In this document: one piece after another, positions 26,600 through 34,476 of the stretch
Numbering within the stretch: the first letter of the stretch is position 1
How the letters are laid out: each line of letters begins with the position of its first letter
Source: Bacillota bacterium
GTDB taxonomy: Bacteria; Bacillota; UBA4882; UBA8346
NCBI GenBank assembly: GCA_023435565.1
Contig: JAEYRN010000033.1
Coordinates: 1 to 64,000, forward strand
Reading direction: 5' to 3'
DNA length: 64,000 nt
Notes under the pieces: generated by a model
What the model was told of the DNA's origin: nothing
Databases searched by the model: none
What the model saw: the letters and a program-made list of their open reading frames with translations, nothing else
Position numbers and translations under genes: made by a program

Positions 26600-28312
26600 C
26601 TACTCACTTACATAAGCGATCCTTACAATCTCCTCCAAAGTCGTCTTACCCTCAAGCGCTTTCAAAAGCCCATCTTGAAAAAGGGTTCTCATCCCGTTTT
26701 TAATCGCCAATTCTTTAATTTCCCCGGCAGGAACATTCTTGCTGATTAATCCTCTAAGTTCCTGATTAACTAACAAAACTTCATGAATCGCCAAACGTTT
26801 ATGATATCCTTTTCCGTTACAACGCCGACACCCTTCGCCCTTATAAAACACCAGTTTTTCAAGGGGGCAGTCGGGCAGGTTCTGCCTGATAATATCATAA
26901 TAAATATTGTCCTCGGTTAAAGGATAAGGTTTTTTACAATCAGGACAAACCCCCCGGACTAGGCGTTGGGCCAGAATCCCGATTACCGTTGAAGCCGCCA
27001 GAAACGGTTCGATTTTCATATCGATAAGCCGGGTGATACTACTGGGAGCATCGTTAGTATGTAAGGTTGACAATACCAAGTGACCGGTTAGCGCCGCTTG
27101 AGTGGCGATCTGGGCGGTTTCACCGTCCCGGATTTCTCCGACCATGATGATATCCGGATCTTGCCGGAGAAAGGACCGGAGCGCCATGGCAAAGGTCAGT
27201 CCCGCTTTATTATTCACTTGTACCTGATTAATACCAGGGATTTGGTATTCCACCGGGTCCTCGACGGTCATTATATTTTCTTCCGGCGAGTTTAGTTCAT
27301 TCAAAACCGAGCTTAGAGTTGTTGATTTACCGCTTCCGGTAGGTCCGGTTACTAAAATAATCCCATGGGGTTGTTTATAAACCGAACGAAATCGTTCCAA
27401 TGTATCCTGGAGAAAACCCAAGCTCTCCATTTTTGCGAGTACATTATTTTTAAACAGAATACGCATAACCACTTTCTCGCCGAAAACGATCGGAATGCAA
27501 GAAACCCGTAAATCAATGGGAACCCCGTCAACCCGCATTTGAATCCGTCCGTCTTGAGGTACCCTTTTTTCAGCGATGTTCATTCCGGAAATAATTTTGA
27601 TCCGGGAGATAATGGCTGCCTGAGTATTTTTGGGCGATGTCATTATTTTTTTTAATCTGCCGTCCACTCGGTAACGAATCACCAATTCCCGCTCGGTAGG
27701 CTCCAGGTGAATATCGCTGGCCCTTTCTTTAACCGCCTGAGTAATTAATAAATTAACCAATCGGACGATTGGAGCGTCTTCAACCATTGCCTCCAACTCG
27801 CCCGAACTTTGTTCTTCCTTTTCGATTTCCTCAATTTGGACATCCAGATCCTTAAAAACTTCTTTAACCGAACCTGAAATTCCAAAATACTGACTAAAAG
27901 CTTGGTTTAAATCTTCCTCGGAAACAATCACCGGTTGAATTTCGTGGTTTAGTGTCAACCGCAACTCATCCAAAGCGTAAACATCGGTAGGGTCCAACAT
28001 CGCTAATAAAAGCCGTTTTCCCTGTTTCTCAACGGGAAAGACATGATATTTTTTGGCGACATTCTCCGGAACCAAGGCCAAAATGTCAGGATCAATTTTT
28101 CTTTTTGAAAGGATAACATGAGGAATACCAAGTTGAAATTCAAGCATCTCAATAAGACGCTGCTCGTTGATGAAACCCCTTTTGACTAAAATTGTCCCAA
28201 GACGTTCCTTTGTTTTTTTATGTTCAACAAGGGCCTCGTTTAATTGTTCACTGGTAATCTGCCCTGTCTGCACCAAAAGGTCGCCAAATTTTTGTTTAAA
28301 TACGGTTGCCAA
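26600..28312 (-). CDS. pilB: type IV pilus extension ATPase with tandem MshEN c-di-GMP motifs
   Basis: About 570 residues. The N-terminal MshEN domain contains two 24-residue motifs of the (K/R)-x-G-xxLVxxG-type (about residues 9-32 and 37-60), the known c-di-GMP-binding pattern; the second is canonical RLGTILVKRG..Q, the first has K for R and H for the final Q. The catalytic core has Walker A GPTGSGKST (about 323), Walker B IIMVGEIRD (about 388), His box HLVLSTLHTND, and a four-cysteine zinc site (CPDC, CRRC). TTG 28312 is preferred because GGAGG lies 8 bases upstream; an ATG at 28327 has no ribosome site. First gene after the riboswitch leader. Confidence 0.95.
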   Translation of the reverse strand: MATVFKQKFGDLLVQTGQITSEQLNEALVEHKKTKERLGTILVKRGFINEQRLIEMLEFQLGIPHVILSKRKIDPDILALVPENVAKKYHVFPVEKQGKRLLLAMLDPTDVYALDELRLTLNHEIQPVIVSEEDLNQAFSQYFGISGSVKEVFKDLDVQIEEIEKEEQSSGELEAMVEDAPIVRLVNLLITQAVKERASDIHLEPTERELVIRYRVDGRLKKIMTSPKNTQAAIISRIKIISGMNIAEKRVPQDGRIQMRVDGVPIDLRVSCIPIVFGEKVVMRILFKNNVLAKMESLGFLQDTLERFRSVYKQPHGIILVTGPTGSGKSTTLSSVLNELNSPEENIMTVEDPVEYQIPGINQVQVNNKAGLTFAMALRSFLRQDPDIIMVGEIRDGETAQIATQAALTGHLVLSTLHTNDAPSSITRLIDMKIEPFLAASTVIGILAQRLVRGVCPDCKKPYPLTEDNIYYDIIRQNLPDCPLEKLVFYKGEGCRRCNGKGYHKRLAIHEVLLVNQELRGLISKNVPAGEIKELAIKNGMRTLFQDGLLKALEGKTTLEEIVRIAYVSE

Positions 28313-28364
28313 GTTAAGGGCCTCCATTTTTTGATATAACTATCCAGTTTGCTCAGGTTTTTAG

Positions 28365-28479
28365 GTCTAAAACTAGATCCCCACGCCCTTTAAAAGGTAC
28401 CCACCATCCTTTGTGATCAATTGTTTAAGGACTACATCGCTCAACCAATACCCTTTAAGGGATAGGGTCGCTTTTAGAC
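28365..28479. repeat. fold-back sequence in the pilB leader
   Basis: Outer arms GTCTAAAA (28365-28372) and TTTTAGAC (28472-28479) enclose related inner arms (CCCTTTAAAAGG at 28387 and CCCTTTAAGGG at 28451) and an AAGGA/TCCTT pair. One arm resembles 5224-5273, suggesting a dispersed degenerate repeat. It would be transcribed within the pilB leader downstream of the riboswitch terminator. It matches no riboswitch class I know. Confidence 0.5.
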
Positions 28480-28579
28480 TTCCATGCCCACCGTGAACTT
28501 CAATCTCTTCCTAATCCAGGCAGGTCATTATAAATACCCGTAATGTCAATCTAGTTTCAATAGTATTACTTTCTGGAAA

Positions 28580-28613
28580 CAAAAACCGCCGAATACATCC
28601 CATTCGCCGGTTT
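28580..28613 (-). terminator. riboswitch-controlled intrinsic terminator before pilB
   Basis: On the minus strand AAACCGGCGAAT (28602-28613) pairs with ATTCGGCGGTTT (28583-28594) with one G-G mismatch, a 7-base loop and a following TTTTTG tract. The 5' arm is the same AAACCGGC segment that forms the 3' strand of the c-di-GMP aptamer. The putative aptamer-closing strand ATGTATT (28592-28598) overlaps the loop and 3' arm, so ligand-bound folding and termination should exclude each other. Confidence 0.85.
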
Positions 28614-28677
28614 CACTACTTACTCCATTGGATTCAAGTGACCAGATGCAAATCCAACTTCATCGTTTCAATATATT
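28592..28677 (-). promoter_or_regulatory. cyclic-di-GMP-II (GEMM-II) riboswitch aptamer
   Basis: Minus-strand RNA between promoter and pilB. It carries in order GAAACGATGA (28660-28669), GGATTTGCATCTGGT, CACTTGA..TCC, GGA..AAGTAGTG and AAACCGGC. These match, in order and spacing, the class II c-di-GMP aptamer (GAAAC-AUGA; GG-UUU; GCACUUGA..stem..UAGUAGUGC; AACCG-C), recognised from memory. Possible closing helix: AATATAT (28671-28677) with ATGTATT (28592-28598). The predicted logic is an ON switch: c-di-GMP stabilises the aptamer and prevents the terminator. Type II riboswitches control pilus genes in Clostridioides difficile. Confidence 0.85.
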
Positions 28678-28700
28678 TTTGCATTTATGCACTTTACTAA

Positions 28701-28729
28701 ATTATAACTTATGGGTAACATTCTGTCAA
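28701..28729 (-). promoter_or_regulatory. consensus promoter of the pilB operon / riboswitch transcript
   Basis: On the minus strand TTGACA (28724-28729), exactly 17 bases, then TATAAT (28701-28706): a perfect sigma-A consensus. Start expected near 28694, about 17 bases before the aptamer. A strong constitutive promoter followed by a riboswitch terminator is the usual arrangement for RNA-level control. Confidence 0.92.
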
Positions 28730-28800
28730 TAATTGCATATAATATTAAGTTAACCCATTGTTGATATTGTTTTAACAATAAACCAAATATTGTTCCATAT

Positions 28801-28853
28801 AAAAAAATAAGCGCGAGGTATACTTCCGAATTCCTGTAAACACCTTACGCTTT
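28801..28853 (-). terminator. probable terminator of the ABC exporter operon
   Basis: On the minus strand AAGCGTAAGGT pairs imperfectly with ACCTCGCGCTT around a long loop and is followed by TATTTTTTT. It lies about 30 bases beyond the stop of the last exporter gene and separates it from the pilus promoter. Confidence 0.65.
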
Positions 28854-28881
28854 TCGTTTTTATTCAACTACGTTAATAAAT

Positions 28882-30012
28882 TTATCCTATTTGCTTTCGA
28901 AAGCTCCTTACCGAAAAACACAATATTACGATCCCAAAAAAGGACAAGGCCAACATCTGCGGTAAAAGGTAAGCTCCCCCGATTCCTTTCAGATAAATTC
29001 CCCTGACGATCTCCAAGTAATACCTGGCTGGGATAAAAAGGGTCAGCATTTGCAATATTTTAGGCATATTGGCGATAGGAAAGATGAAACCCGATAATAG
29101 AATATTAGGTATTAGAAAAAAAACTACGCTGAGCATCGCCTGCTGTTGGGTCTGGGAAACTGTTGACACCAATAACCCTACTCCCAGTGAGGTCAAGATA
29201 AATAAAAAAGAGCTTACTAAAAGTAACAACATATTCCCCTTGATTGGAACCGAAAACCATAGTCCCCCAACAAGCATCATTAGTACCAGATCAACCAGAC
29301 CGATCACCGGAAATGGCAGCAGTTTCCCCAAGATTAATTCCCTTGGTTTGATGGGGGTTACCATTAATTGTTCATTGGTGCCTAATTCCTTCTCTTTAAC
29401 CACTGATAAAGCGGTTAATAAGGTAGTAATAATTAATAACACTAATGCGGTGATTCCAGGTATCATATAATTGATAGTCCTTAATTCCGGGTTATAATAA
29501 ATTCTGTATTTTAGAATGAATGGCGGATTAAAGGCTGATTGTTGTCCAGAGCTTCGAAGCCGCTCCTTACGAAGTTTTTCCGCAAAACTATTGATAATAT
29601 TCAAAAAGTAGTTCCTGGCGATGGAAGCGGTATTTGAGTCCGTCCCGTCGATTAACACCTGCAGAGCGGGGTTATCTTCCGCTAAAATATCCCGGTGAAA
29701 TCCTTTGGGGATTACCAGACCGATTTTAATCCTTCCGCTGTTTAACTTCTCCTCCAAGTCTTGGTAACTGATTGCCGGACTTTGATTGATAAAAAATCCG
29801 GACTGTTCAATCTTCATTACCAACTGCCTGCTAGCGCCCGAACGGTCCTGATCAAAAACAGCGAACTTGATGTTTTTAACATCATTGGCGACTACGTTCC
29901 CAAACAATAACAACTGGAGCACCGGAAATAAACAGATCATTACCAGTGATTTTTTATCCCTAAATAGTTGGATTATCTCTTTTTTAGCGATTGCCAATAC
30001 TCTAGCATTCAT
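28882..30012 (-). CDS. ABC-2 type permease, YbhR-like
   Basis: 376 residues: an N-terminal helix (about 22-42, FPVLQLLLFG), a large extracytoplasmic domain (about 45-175, with DQDRSGASR and DGTDSNTA), then five membrane helices from about 180. This is the layout of ABC-2 permeases of the YbhS/YbhR/YhhJ group. The LSGFIFPIANMPKILQ segment is typical. Last of two permease genes; paralogous to the preceding one (shared QxxLLxGFxFPxxxMP and TQQQAML motifs), so the pair probably forms a heterodimer. Confidence 0.85.
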   Translation of the reverse strand: MNARVLAIAKKEIIQLFRDKKSLVMICLFPVLQLLLFGNVVANDVKNIKFAVFDQDRSGASRQLVMKIEQSGFFINQSPAISYQDLEEKLNSGRIKIGLVIPKGFHRDILAEDNPALQVLIDGTDSNTASIARNYFLNIINSFAEKLRKERLRSSGQQSAFNPPFILKYRIYYNPELRTINYMIPGITALVLLIITTLLTALSVVKEKELGTNEQLMVTPIKPRELILGKLLPFPVIGLVDLVLMMLVGGLWFSVPIKGNMLLLLVSSFLFILTSLGVGLLVSTVSQTQQQAMLSVVFFLIPNILLSGFIFPIANMPKILQMLTLFIPARYYLEIVRGIYLKGIGGAYLLPQMLALSFFGIVILCFSVRSFRKQIG

Positions 30013-30013
30013 T

Positions 30014-31150
30014 TCAATCCAGCCTCTTCTTAAATCTGATTACGGCGATCGTGGCAAAAAAACTCGCAAACAGTATTAATGAAACCAATTGCGGCCAAAG
30101 TATTTCTAGTCCAACCCCTTTAAGAAATATTCCCCTTAAAGCAACTAAAAAATATTTGGCGGGCACCAGATTACTGATTAATTGTAAAATCCAAGGCATG
30201 GTTTCAACCGGGAATACGAAACCGGATAATAAAATGGCCGGCAAAAGAGTTGCCGAGGTAGTCATCAACATTGCTTGCTGCTGCGTCTTGGCAACAGTAG
30301 AAAAAGTAAGTCCCATAGCCAGAATTGCCGCTAAAAATATAAAAATATAGAAAAACAAAACCAATAAATTACCCCGGAGCGGAACGCCAAATCCATAAAT
30401 ACCGGCGGGTATAATTAAGAGCACTCCTAAAAAGGAAGCAATGGCGTAGGGTATGATTTTCCCCAATATTAAAGTTAAGGGATGAATTGGGCTGGCAGCG
30501 AGCTGTTCAAAGGTGTTACGCTCCTTTTCACCTGTGATTGCCATTCCGGTTAAAAGTGAAACCATCATCATCAACAAAGTAGAGATTAGTCCGGGTACGA
30601 TAAAGTGAGCGCTGACCAACTCAGGGTTATACCAAACTTGTTCTTGGATTGTAAATGGAGAGATGATTTTAAGTAAATCCGTCCGCCCGCCCTCCTTCAA
30701 TCGCCGGGTGATTATCTGCGAGGAATAGGAACTGCTGAAAGCAGTCAAATAACCCAGAGCAATCGTTGCAGTATTTGAATCAGCCCCATCGACACCCAGA
30801 AAAATTTCGGAACAGTCACCATTGATCATTTTTCGGCCATATCCGGCCGGGATCCAGATAAAGGCCCTAGCGCTCCCGGAGTCTAAAATCTTTATTAAGT
30901 CTGTCGAATTATCACTATAACCCAAAAGATCAAAGTATTCCGAAGTATTAAAACTTTTGATAAAATCCCGGCTCTGCGGTGATAAATCCTGATCATAAAC
31001 CACTACGCCAATATGACGAATATCAAAGTTGATGGCGTATCCGTATAATATTAACATTACAACCGGCGCAAAAAGAATAATCCCCAAAGTCCGCGGATCA
31101 CGCCGAATTTGAATGAATTCTTTTTTAATTAAAGCCCATAATTGCCGCAC
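30014..31150 (-). CDS. ABC-2 type permease, YbhS-like
   Basis: About 378 residues with the same topology as its downstream paralogue: helix at the N-terminus, an extracytoplasmic domain with DQDLSPQSRDF and DGADSNTATIALGY, and five C-terminal helices with KTQQQAMLMTTSATLLPAILLSGFVFP. GTG at 31150 is preferred, preceded by GGGGTGA; an ATG at 31180 inside the ATPase gene lacks a ribosome site but would give a 388-residue form. Two bases separate it from the next permease gene. Confidence 0.85.
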   Translation of the reverse strand: MRQLWALIKKEFIQIRRDPRTLGIILFAPVVMLILYGYAINFDIRHIGVVVYDQDLSPQSRDFIKSFNTSEYFDLLGYSDNSTDLIKILDSGSARAFIWIPAGYGRKMINGDCSEIFLGVDGADSNTATIALGYLTAFSSSYSSQIITRRLKEGGRTDLLKIISPFTIQEQVWYNPELVSAHFIVPGLISTLLMMMVSLLTGMAITGEKERNTFEQLAASPIHPLTLILGKIIPYAIASFLGVLLIIPAGIYGFGVPLRGNLLVLFFYIFIFLAAILAMGLTFSTVAKTQQQAMLMTTSATLLPAILLSGFVFPVETMPWILQLISNLVPAKYFLVALRGIFLKGVGLEILWPQLVSLILFASFFATIAVIRFKKRLD

Positions 31151-31154
31151 AATT

Positions 31155-31886
31155 TCACCCCGCAGCCGCCTTTTGGGCATAATATATAAAAGCCTCTTCT
31201 AAAGATTTAGTATGTGATTCCCTTTTTAAGTCCGTAGGAGTCCCTAACTTTACTAACCGGCCTGATGCAATAAAGACGATATGGTTGCAATATTCGGCTT
31301 CATCCATAAAATGAGTGGTTACAAAGATGGTAATCCCTTGTCCGGAAAGGGAGCGGATCAATTCCCAAAAATGTCGGCGCGAAATTGGGTCCACCCCGGA
31401 AGTGGGTTCATCCAAAAATAGAATCGGTGGTTGGTGAACAATGGCACAACCCAAAGCTAAGCGTTGCTTCCAGCCTTTGGATAAGTCGGCGGTGAGTGTT
31501 CGTTCTCTACCTTGAAGATCGATTAAAGACAAAATCCGCTCTTGAGCCTTACTTATTTCTTGTCTTTTTAAACCGTAAATTCTAGCATAAAATTGAATAT
31601 TTTCAGATACGGTCAAGTCTTCATAAAGAGAAAACTTTTGTGACATATATCCGATATTATGTTTAACCAGATCAGGTTCCCTTGTTACATCATACCCGGC
31701 CACTGAGGCCCGGCCCGTAGTCGGAGTCAGAATCCCGCATAACATTCTAATAGTCGTCGATTTTCCCGCACCGTTGGGACCCAAAAAACCGAAGATTTCC
31801 CCTTGGGTTACTTCAAAGGAGATATTGTCAACAGCAGTAAATTTGCCGAATTGTTTGGTGATTTGTTCCACTTTAACCGCTATCAT
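31155..31886 (-). CDS. ABC exporter ATPase, equivalent to one half of YbhF
   Basis: 243 residues, one nucleotide-binding domain: Walker A GPNGAGKST, signature region LSKGWKQRLALG (K in place of the second G of LSGG), Walker B ILFLDEPTSGVD, H-loop TTHFMDEAEYC. In E. coli YbhF two such domains are fused; here they are two genes 2 bases apart. The altered LSKGW signature recalls the second half of YbhF/RbbA-type proteins. Confidence 0.88.
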   Translation of the reverse strand: MIAVKVEQITKQFGKFTAVDNISFEVTQGEIFGFLGPNGAGKSTTIRMLCGILTPTTGRASVAGYDVTREPDLVKHNIGYMSQKFSLYEDLTVSENIQFYARIYGLKRQEISKAQERILSLIDLQGRERTLTADLSKGWKQRLALGCAIVHQPPILFLDEPTSGVDPISRRHFWELIRSLSGQGITIFVTTHFMDEAEYCNHIVFIASGRLVKLGTPTDLKRESHTKSLEEAFIYYAQKAAAG

Positions 31887-31888
31887 AA

Positions 31889-32812
31889 TTAAACCTCTGT
31901 CAATAATTGAATAAATACATCTCCCAAGGATGGCTCAATAATTTTAACCCCCACCTTAAACCCATTTTCCTCAAGAACTGTCTCGAGCCATATCAGTCCC
32001 TGTTCAGCATCACGGGCCATTTCCGTTTTTAACTGCACATGTAACCGATCGCCGTATATTTGAACATCTTTGACGCTATTAACCAACAAATCGTGAATTT
32101 CTACCAGCCGTTCTCCGGTTATCGCATAAATTTTATTAGATAAGGGTTCCTTTAATTCGGTTTGGGTCCCGCATTCCAATATTCTCCCCTGATTCATCAT
32201 TGCAATTCGGTCGCATTTGGCCGCTTCATCCATATAGGCGGTGCTAACGATTACGGTAGTTCCTTGGTCGGGTAATGGCAGCAGCATCTCCCAAAACTCT
32301 TGACGTGAAACGGGATCAACACCGGTGGTGGGCTCGTCAAGGATTAAAATCCGGGGAGTATGAATTAAAGTGCAGCAGAGAGCCAGCTTTTGCTTCATAC
32401 CTCCGGAGAGGTTCCCGGCTAAACGGTCTTGAAACCGGGACAATCCGGCAAAACGAAGTAATTCTTGTTTTCTCTGGGCCAGACCTCGTAAGGGAGTATT
32501 AAAAAGGTCTGCGAAGAAGTCCAGATTTTCTTTAACTGATAAGTCGGCATAAAGGGCAAATTTTTGCGCCATATATCCTAATTCTTGTTTAAGTTTTTCA
32601 GGGTATTTGAGGACATCATAGCCTAAAACCGAGACCTTACCTGAGGTAGCAGTTAAGATTCCGCATAAAATCCGAAAGAGACTAGTCTTTCCAGCACCGT
32701 CCGGACCGAGAAATCCGAAGATCTGATTGCTTTCGATTGCAATTGAAATTTCGTCAATCGCCGTTACTCGCTGGTATTTTTTGACCAATTTTTGGAGAAC
32801 TACCGCTTCCAT
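31889..32812 (-). CDS. ABC exporter ATPase, equivalent to the other half of YbhF
   Basis: 307 residues: Walker A GPDGAGKTS, canonical signature LSGGMKQKL, Walker B ILILDEPTTGVDP, H-loop replaced by STAYMDEAAKCD (Tyr where His is usual). A C-terminal extension (about 220-305) ends SLGDVFIQLLTE, as in DrrA-type exporters. With the next gene it would make a heterodimeric ATPase in which the two subunits carry complementary deviations in signature and H-loop, suggesting one degenerate ATP site. Confidence 0.88.
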   Translation of the reverse strand: MEAVVLQKLVKKYQRVTAIDEISIAIESNQIFGFLGPDGAGKTSLFRILCGILTATSGKVSVLGYDVLKYPEKLKQELGYMAQKFALYADLSVKENLDFFADLFNTPLRGLAQRKQELLRFAGLSRFQDRLAGNLSGGMKQKLALCCTLIHTPRILILDEPTTGVDPVSRQEFWEMLLPLPDQGTTVIVSTAYMDEAAKCDRIAMMNQGRILECGTQTELKEPLSNKIYAITGERLVEIHDLLVNSVKDVQIYGDRLHVQLKTEMARDAEQGLIWLETVLEENGFKVGVKIIEPSLGDVFIQLLTEV

Positions 32813-32828
32813 AAAGAACTCCCTTTGA

Positions 32829-32945
32829 TTGGCTAGTGGCTATTAGCTATTGGCTTACCTTAAGGTATGTATTTTGGTTAAAATCCACTGCAAAGAAATT
32901 TAGTAGCTAAAAGCCAGTAGCCAATAGCTAAAAGCCTGTAGCCAA
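32829..32945. repeat. TAGCTATTGGCT-type inverted repeat
   Basis: TTGGCTAGTGGCTATTAGC-type sequence at 32829-32856 is inverted as AGTAGCTAAAAGCCAGTAG and a tandem copy at 32902-32945. It sits within the exporter operon, between the membrane-fusion protein and ATPase genes, and has no coding potential. Confidence 0.55.
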
Positions 32946-32951
32946 ATAATC

Positions 32952-33782
32952 TTAAGGCAATTTAATCCTAACCTCTGCTGGAACTCCAGCTTTTAACTTA
33001 CCTGAGCTATTATCCAGTTCCACTTTCACTTCATATACTTGTTTTACCCGTTCCTCTTTGCTTAAATAATCTTTGGGAGTAAACTCAGCTTCCGACGATA
33101 TATACGAGATTCGGCCTTTAAAATCCAAGTCCGAAAAAGCATCCAGATTCACTATTGCCGGTTGATTTAAGCTGACCTGTTCAACTTCTTTTAAAGGCAA
33201 ATAAATTTTGACCCATGGTTTAGCTTGATTAAGAATGGCGTAAAGTGAAGCTCCTGCCTGCGCTAATTCTCCCGGTTCAACTAATTTAGCGGAGACTACT
33301 CCGTCGATTGGAGCGAAAAGCCGTGTCTCGGCTAATTGAACCTCTAAGAGATTCAAATTCGCTTCGGCTTGATTAACCTGAGCTTCATAAACCTCTTTAC
33401 TTGTGGCAACCCGGTCATATTCCGCCTGTGAAATAAGTTCATCCCGTTGTAGTTTAGATAGTCTCTTTAAATCCCTTTGGGCCGCAGCTAGATTCGCTTG
33501 TGACGCCTGGAGTCCGGATCTGGCAGCTTTAACCTGAGCGTCTAACTGATCATGATCCAGTTCCACCATTAGAACTCCTGTCTCAATTACTTGCCCCTCT
33601 TCAAAATACATTTGATTTACCCGTCCAGCGATTTTACTACTAACGATAATCTCAGTCATTTCGATGGTTCCCGTAGCTGAAATCTCATTTTTTGTTACCG
33701 GTCCGCATCCTGAAATCAAGGATGCAATTATTATAAATACTACTCCTAAATGCTTTCCAAACAAATTTTGCCCACTCACCAT
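32952..33782 (-). CDS. HlyD-family membrane-fusion lipoprotein, YbhG-like
   Basis: About 276 residues: signal peptide with lipobox LISGC, biotinyl-lipoyl halves (ATGTIEMTEIIVSSKIAGRV and FAPIDGVVSAKLVEPGE) flanking a coiled-coil hairpin (about 90-150), then a beta-barrel domain. It links the inner-membrane ABC pump to an outer channel in diderms, another pointer to an outer membrane. ATG at 33782, seven bases after AGAGGT, is preferred over an upstream in-frame GTG. It lies directly behind the TetR gene, 11 bases after its stop. Confidence 0.87.
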   Translation of the reverse strand: MVSGQNLFGKHLGVVFIIIASLISGCGPVTKNEISATGTIEMTEIIVSSKIAGRVNQMYFEEGQVIETGVLMVELDHDQLDAQVKAARSGLQASQANLAAAQRDLKRLSKLQRDELISQAEYDRVATSKEVYEAQVNQAEANLNLLEVQLAETRLFAPIDGVVSAKLVEPGELAQAGASLYAILNQAKPWVKIYLPLKEVEQVSLNQPAIVNLDAFSDLDFKGRISYISSEAEFTPKDYLSKEERVKQVYEVKVELDNSSGKLKAGVPAEVRIKLP

Positions 33783-33793
33783 CAATACCACCT

Positions 33794-34378
33794 CTAGCGC
33801 TTGATTCCAGTCAGAATAAATTCAGTCAGTTCTTTTTTTACCCGTTCCAAGTCTTCGTTTTTCTTAAGAAATACTTTATTGATAAGATTGATTTGCATGC
33901 CGCCGATGACAGAGAGCGCAGCCACCTCCGGATCAACAGACCTGAATTCGCCAATTTTAATCCCTTCTTCAAAAATTTTAGTAACTAGCCGTACATAAGG
34001 ATGGACCCCGTTTAGAATAACAGATTCCACGTCAACCAAACTTTTATGTTCGGAATGTCCAAATATTAGCTGAGCTATATTGCGGTCGATGGTAAAAAAC
34101 TTAAAATGGAAATTGATTAACGATATGAGTTTTGAGGTTGGTTTCAAATTCGGGTTGTTTATAATCTCCTCAACCCCATTTTTAAGACGCTGAATATTAT
34201 CATTTATGATTACGGCAAATAGTTGATTTTTAGTAGGAAAATACTTAAAAATCAGCCCCTCGGACACACCGGCTTCTTTGGCTATATCTGAAGTCCTGGT
34301 GTTTGCAAAGCCTTTTTCCATAGCCATTTTGACCGTTGCTGCGATAATTTTTTCCTTGGTAATTTCAACTTTGTTCAT
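33794..34378 (-). CDS. TetR/AcrR-family regulator of the exporter operon (CecR-like)
   Basis: About 194 residues. N-terminal helix-turn-helix: RTSDIAKEAGVSEGLIFKYFPTKNQLF (residues about 30-56), followed by a divergent ligand domain. ATG 34378 has AGGTGA four bases upstream. First gene of the exporter operon, with a palindrome at 34398-34411 just after its promoter, so autoregulation is likely. E. coli CecR (YbiH) controls ybhGFSR in the same arrangement; the inducer here is unknown. Confidence 0.88.
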   Translation of the reverse strand: MNKVEITKEKIIAATVKMAMEKGFANTRTSDIAKEAGVSEGLIFKYFPTKNQLFAVIINDNIQRLKNGVEEIINNPNLKPTSKLISLINFHFKFFTIDRNIAQLIFGHSEHKSLVDVESVILNGVHPYVRLVTKIFEEGIKIGEFRSVDPEVAALSVIGGMQINLINKVFLKKNEDLERVKKELTEFILTGIKR

Positions 34379-34397
34379 TGATTCACCTATATGTTTT

Positions 34398-34411
34398 TGA
34401 GTGAACACTCA
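34398..34411. promoter_or_regulatory. operator candidate for the TetR regulator
   Basis: TGAGTG-AA-CACTCA, two perfect 6-base arms, lies about 10 bases downstream of the -10 and would cover about +3 to +16 of the transcript, a classical repressor position. Confidence 0.65.
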
Positions 34412-34420
34412 CTTACTATT

Positions 34421-34449
34421 AGTTTAATACATTCCGATATCCTTTTCAA
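34421..34449 (-). promoter_or_regulatory. promoter of the exporter operon
   Basis: On the minus strand TTGAAA (34444-34449), a 17-base spacer, TAAACT (34421-34426). Start near 34414. Confidence 0.65.
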
Positions 34450-34476
34450 GCCAATCCAAAAACCTTAACCATAAAT

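Noticed and set aside
28365..28479. Class I c-di-GMP or other known riboswitch in the second pilB-leader fold-back
   Set aside because: The GCAAAGCC and GGT-ACCG blocks of class I are absent and the structure is a simple fold-back; left as a repeat.
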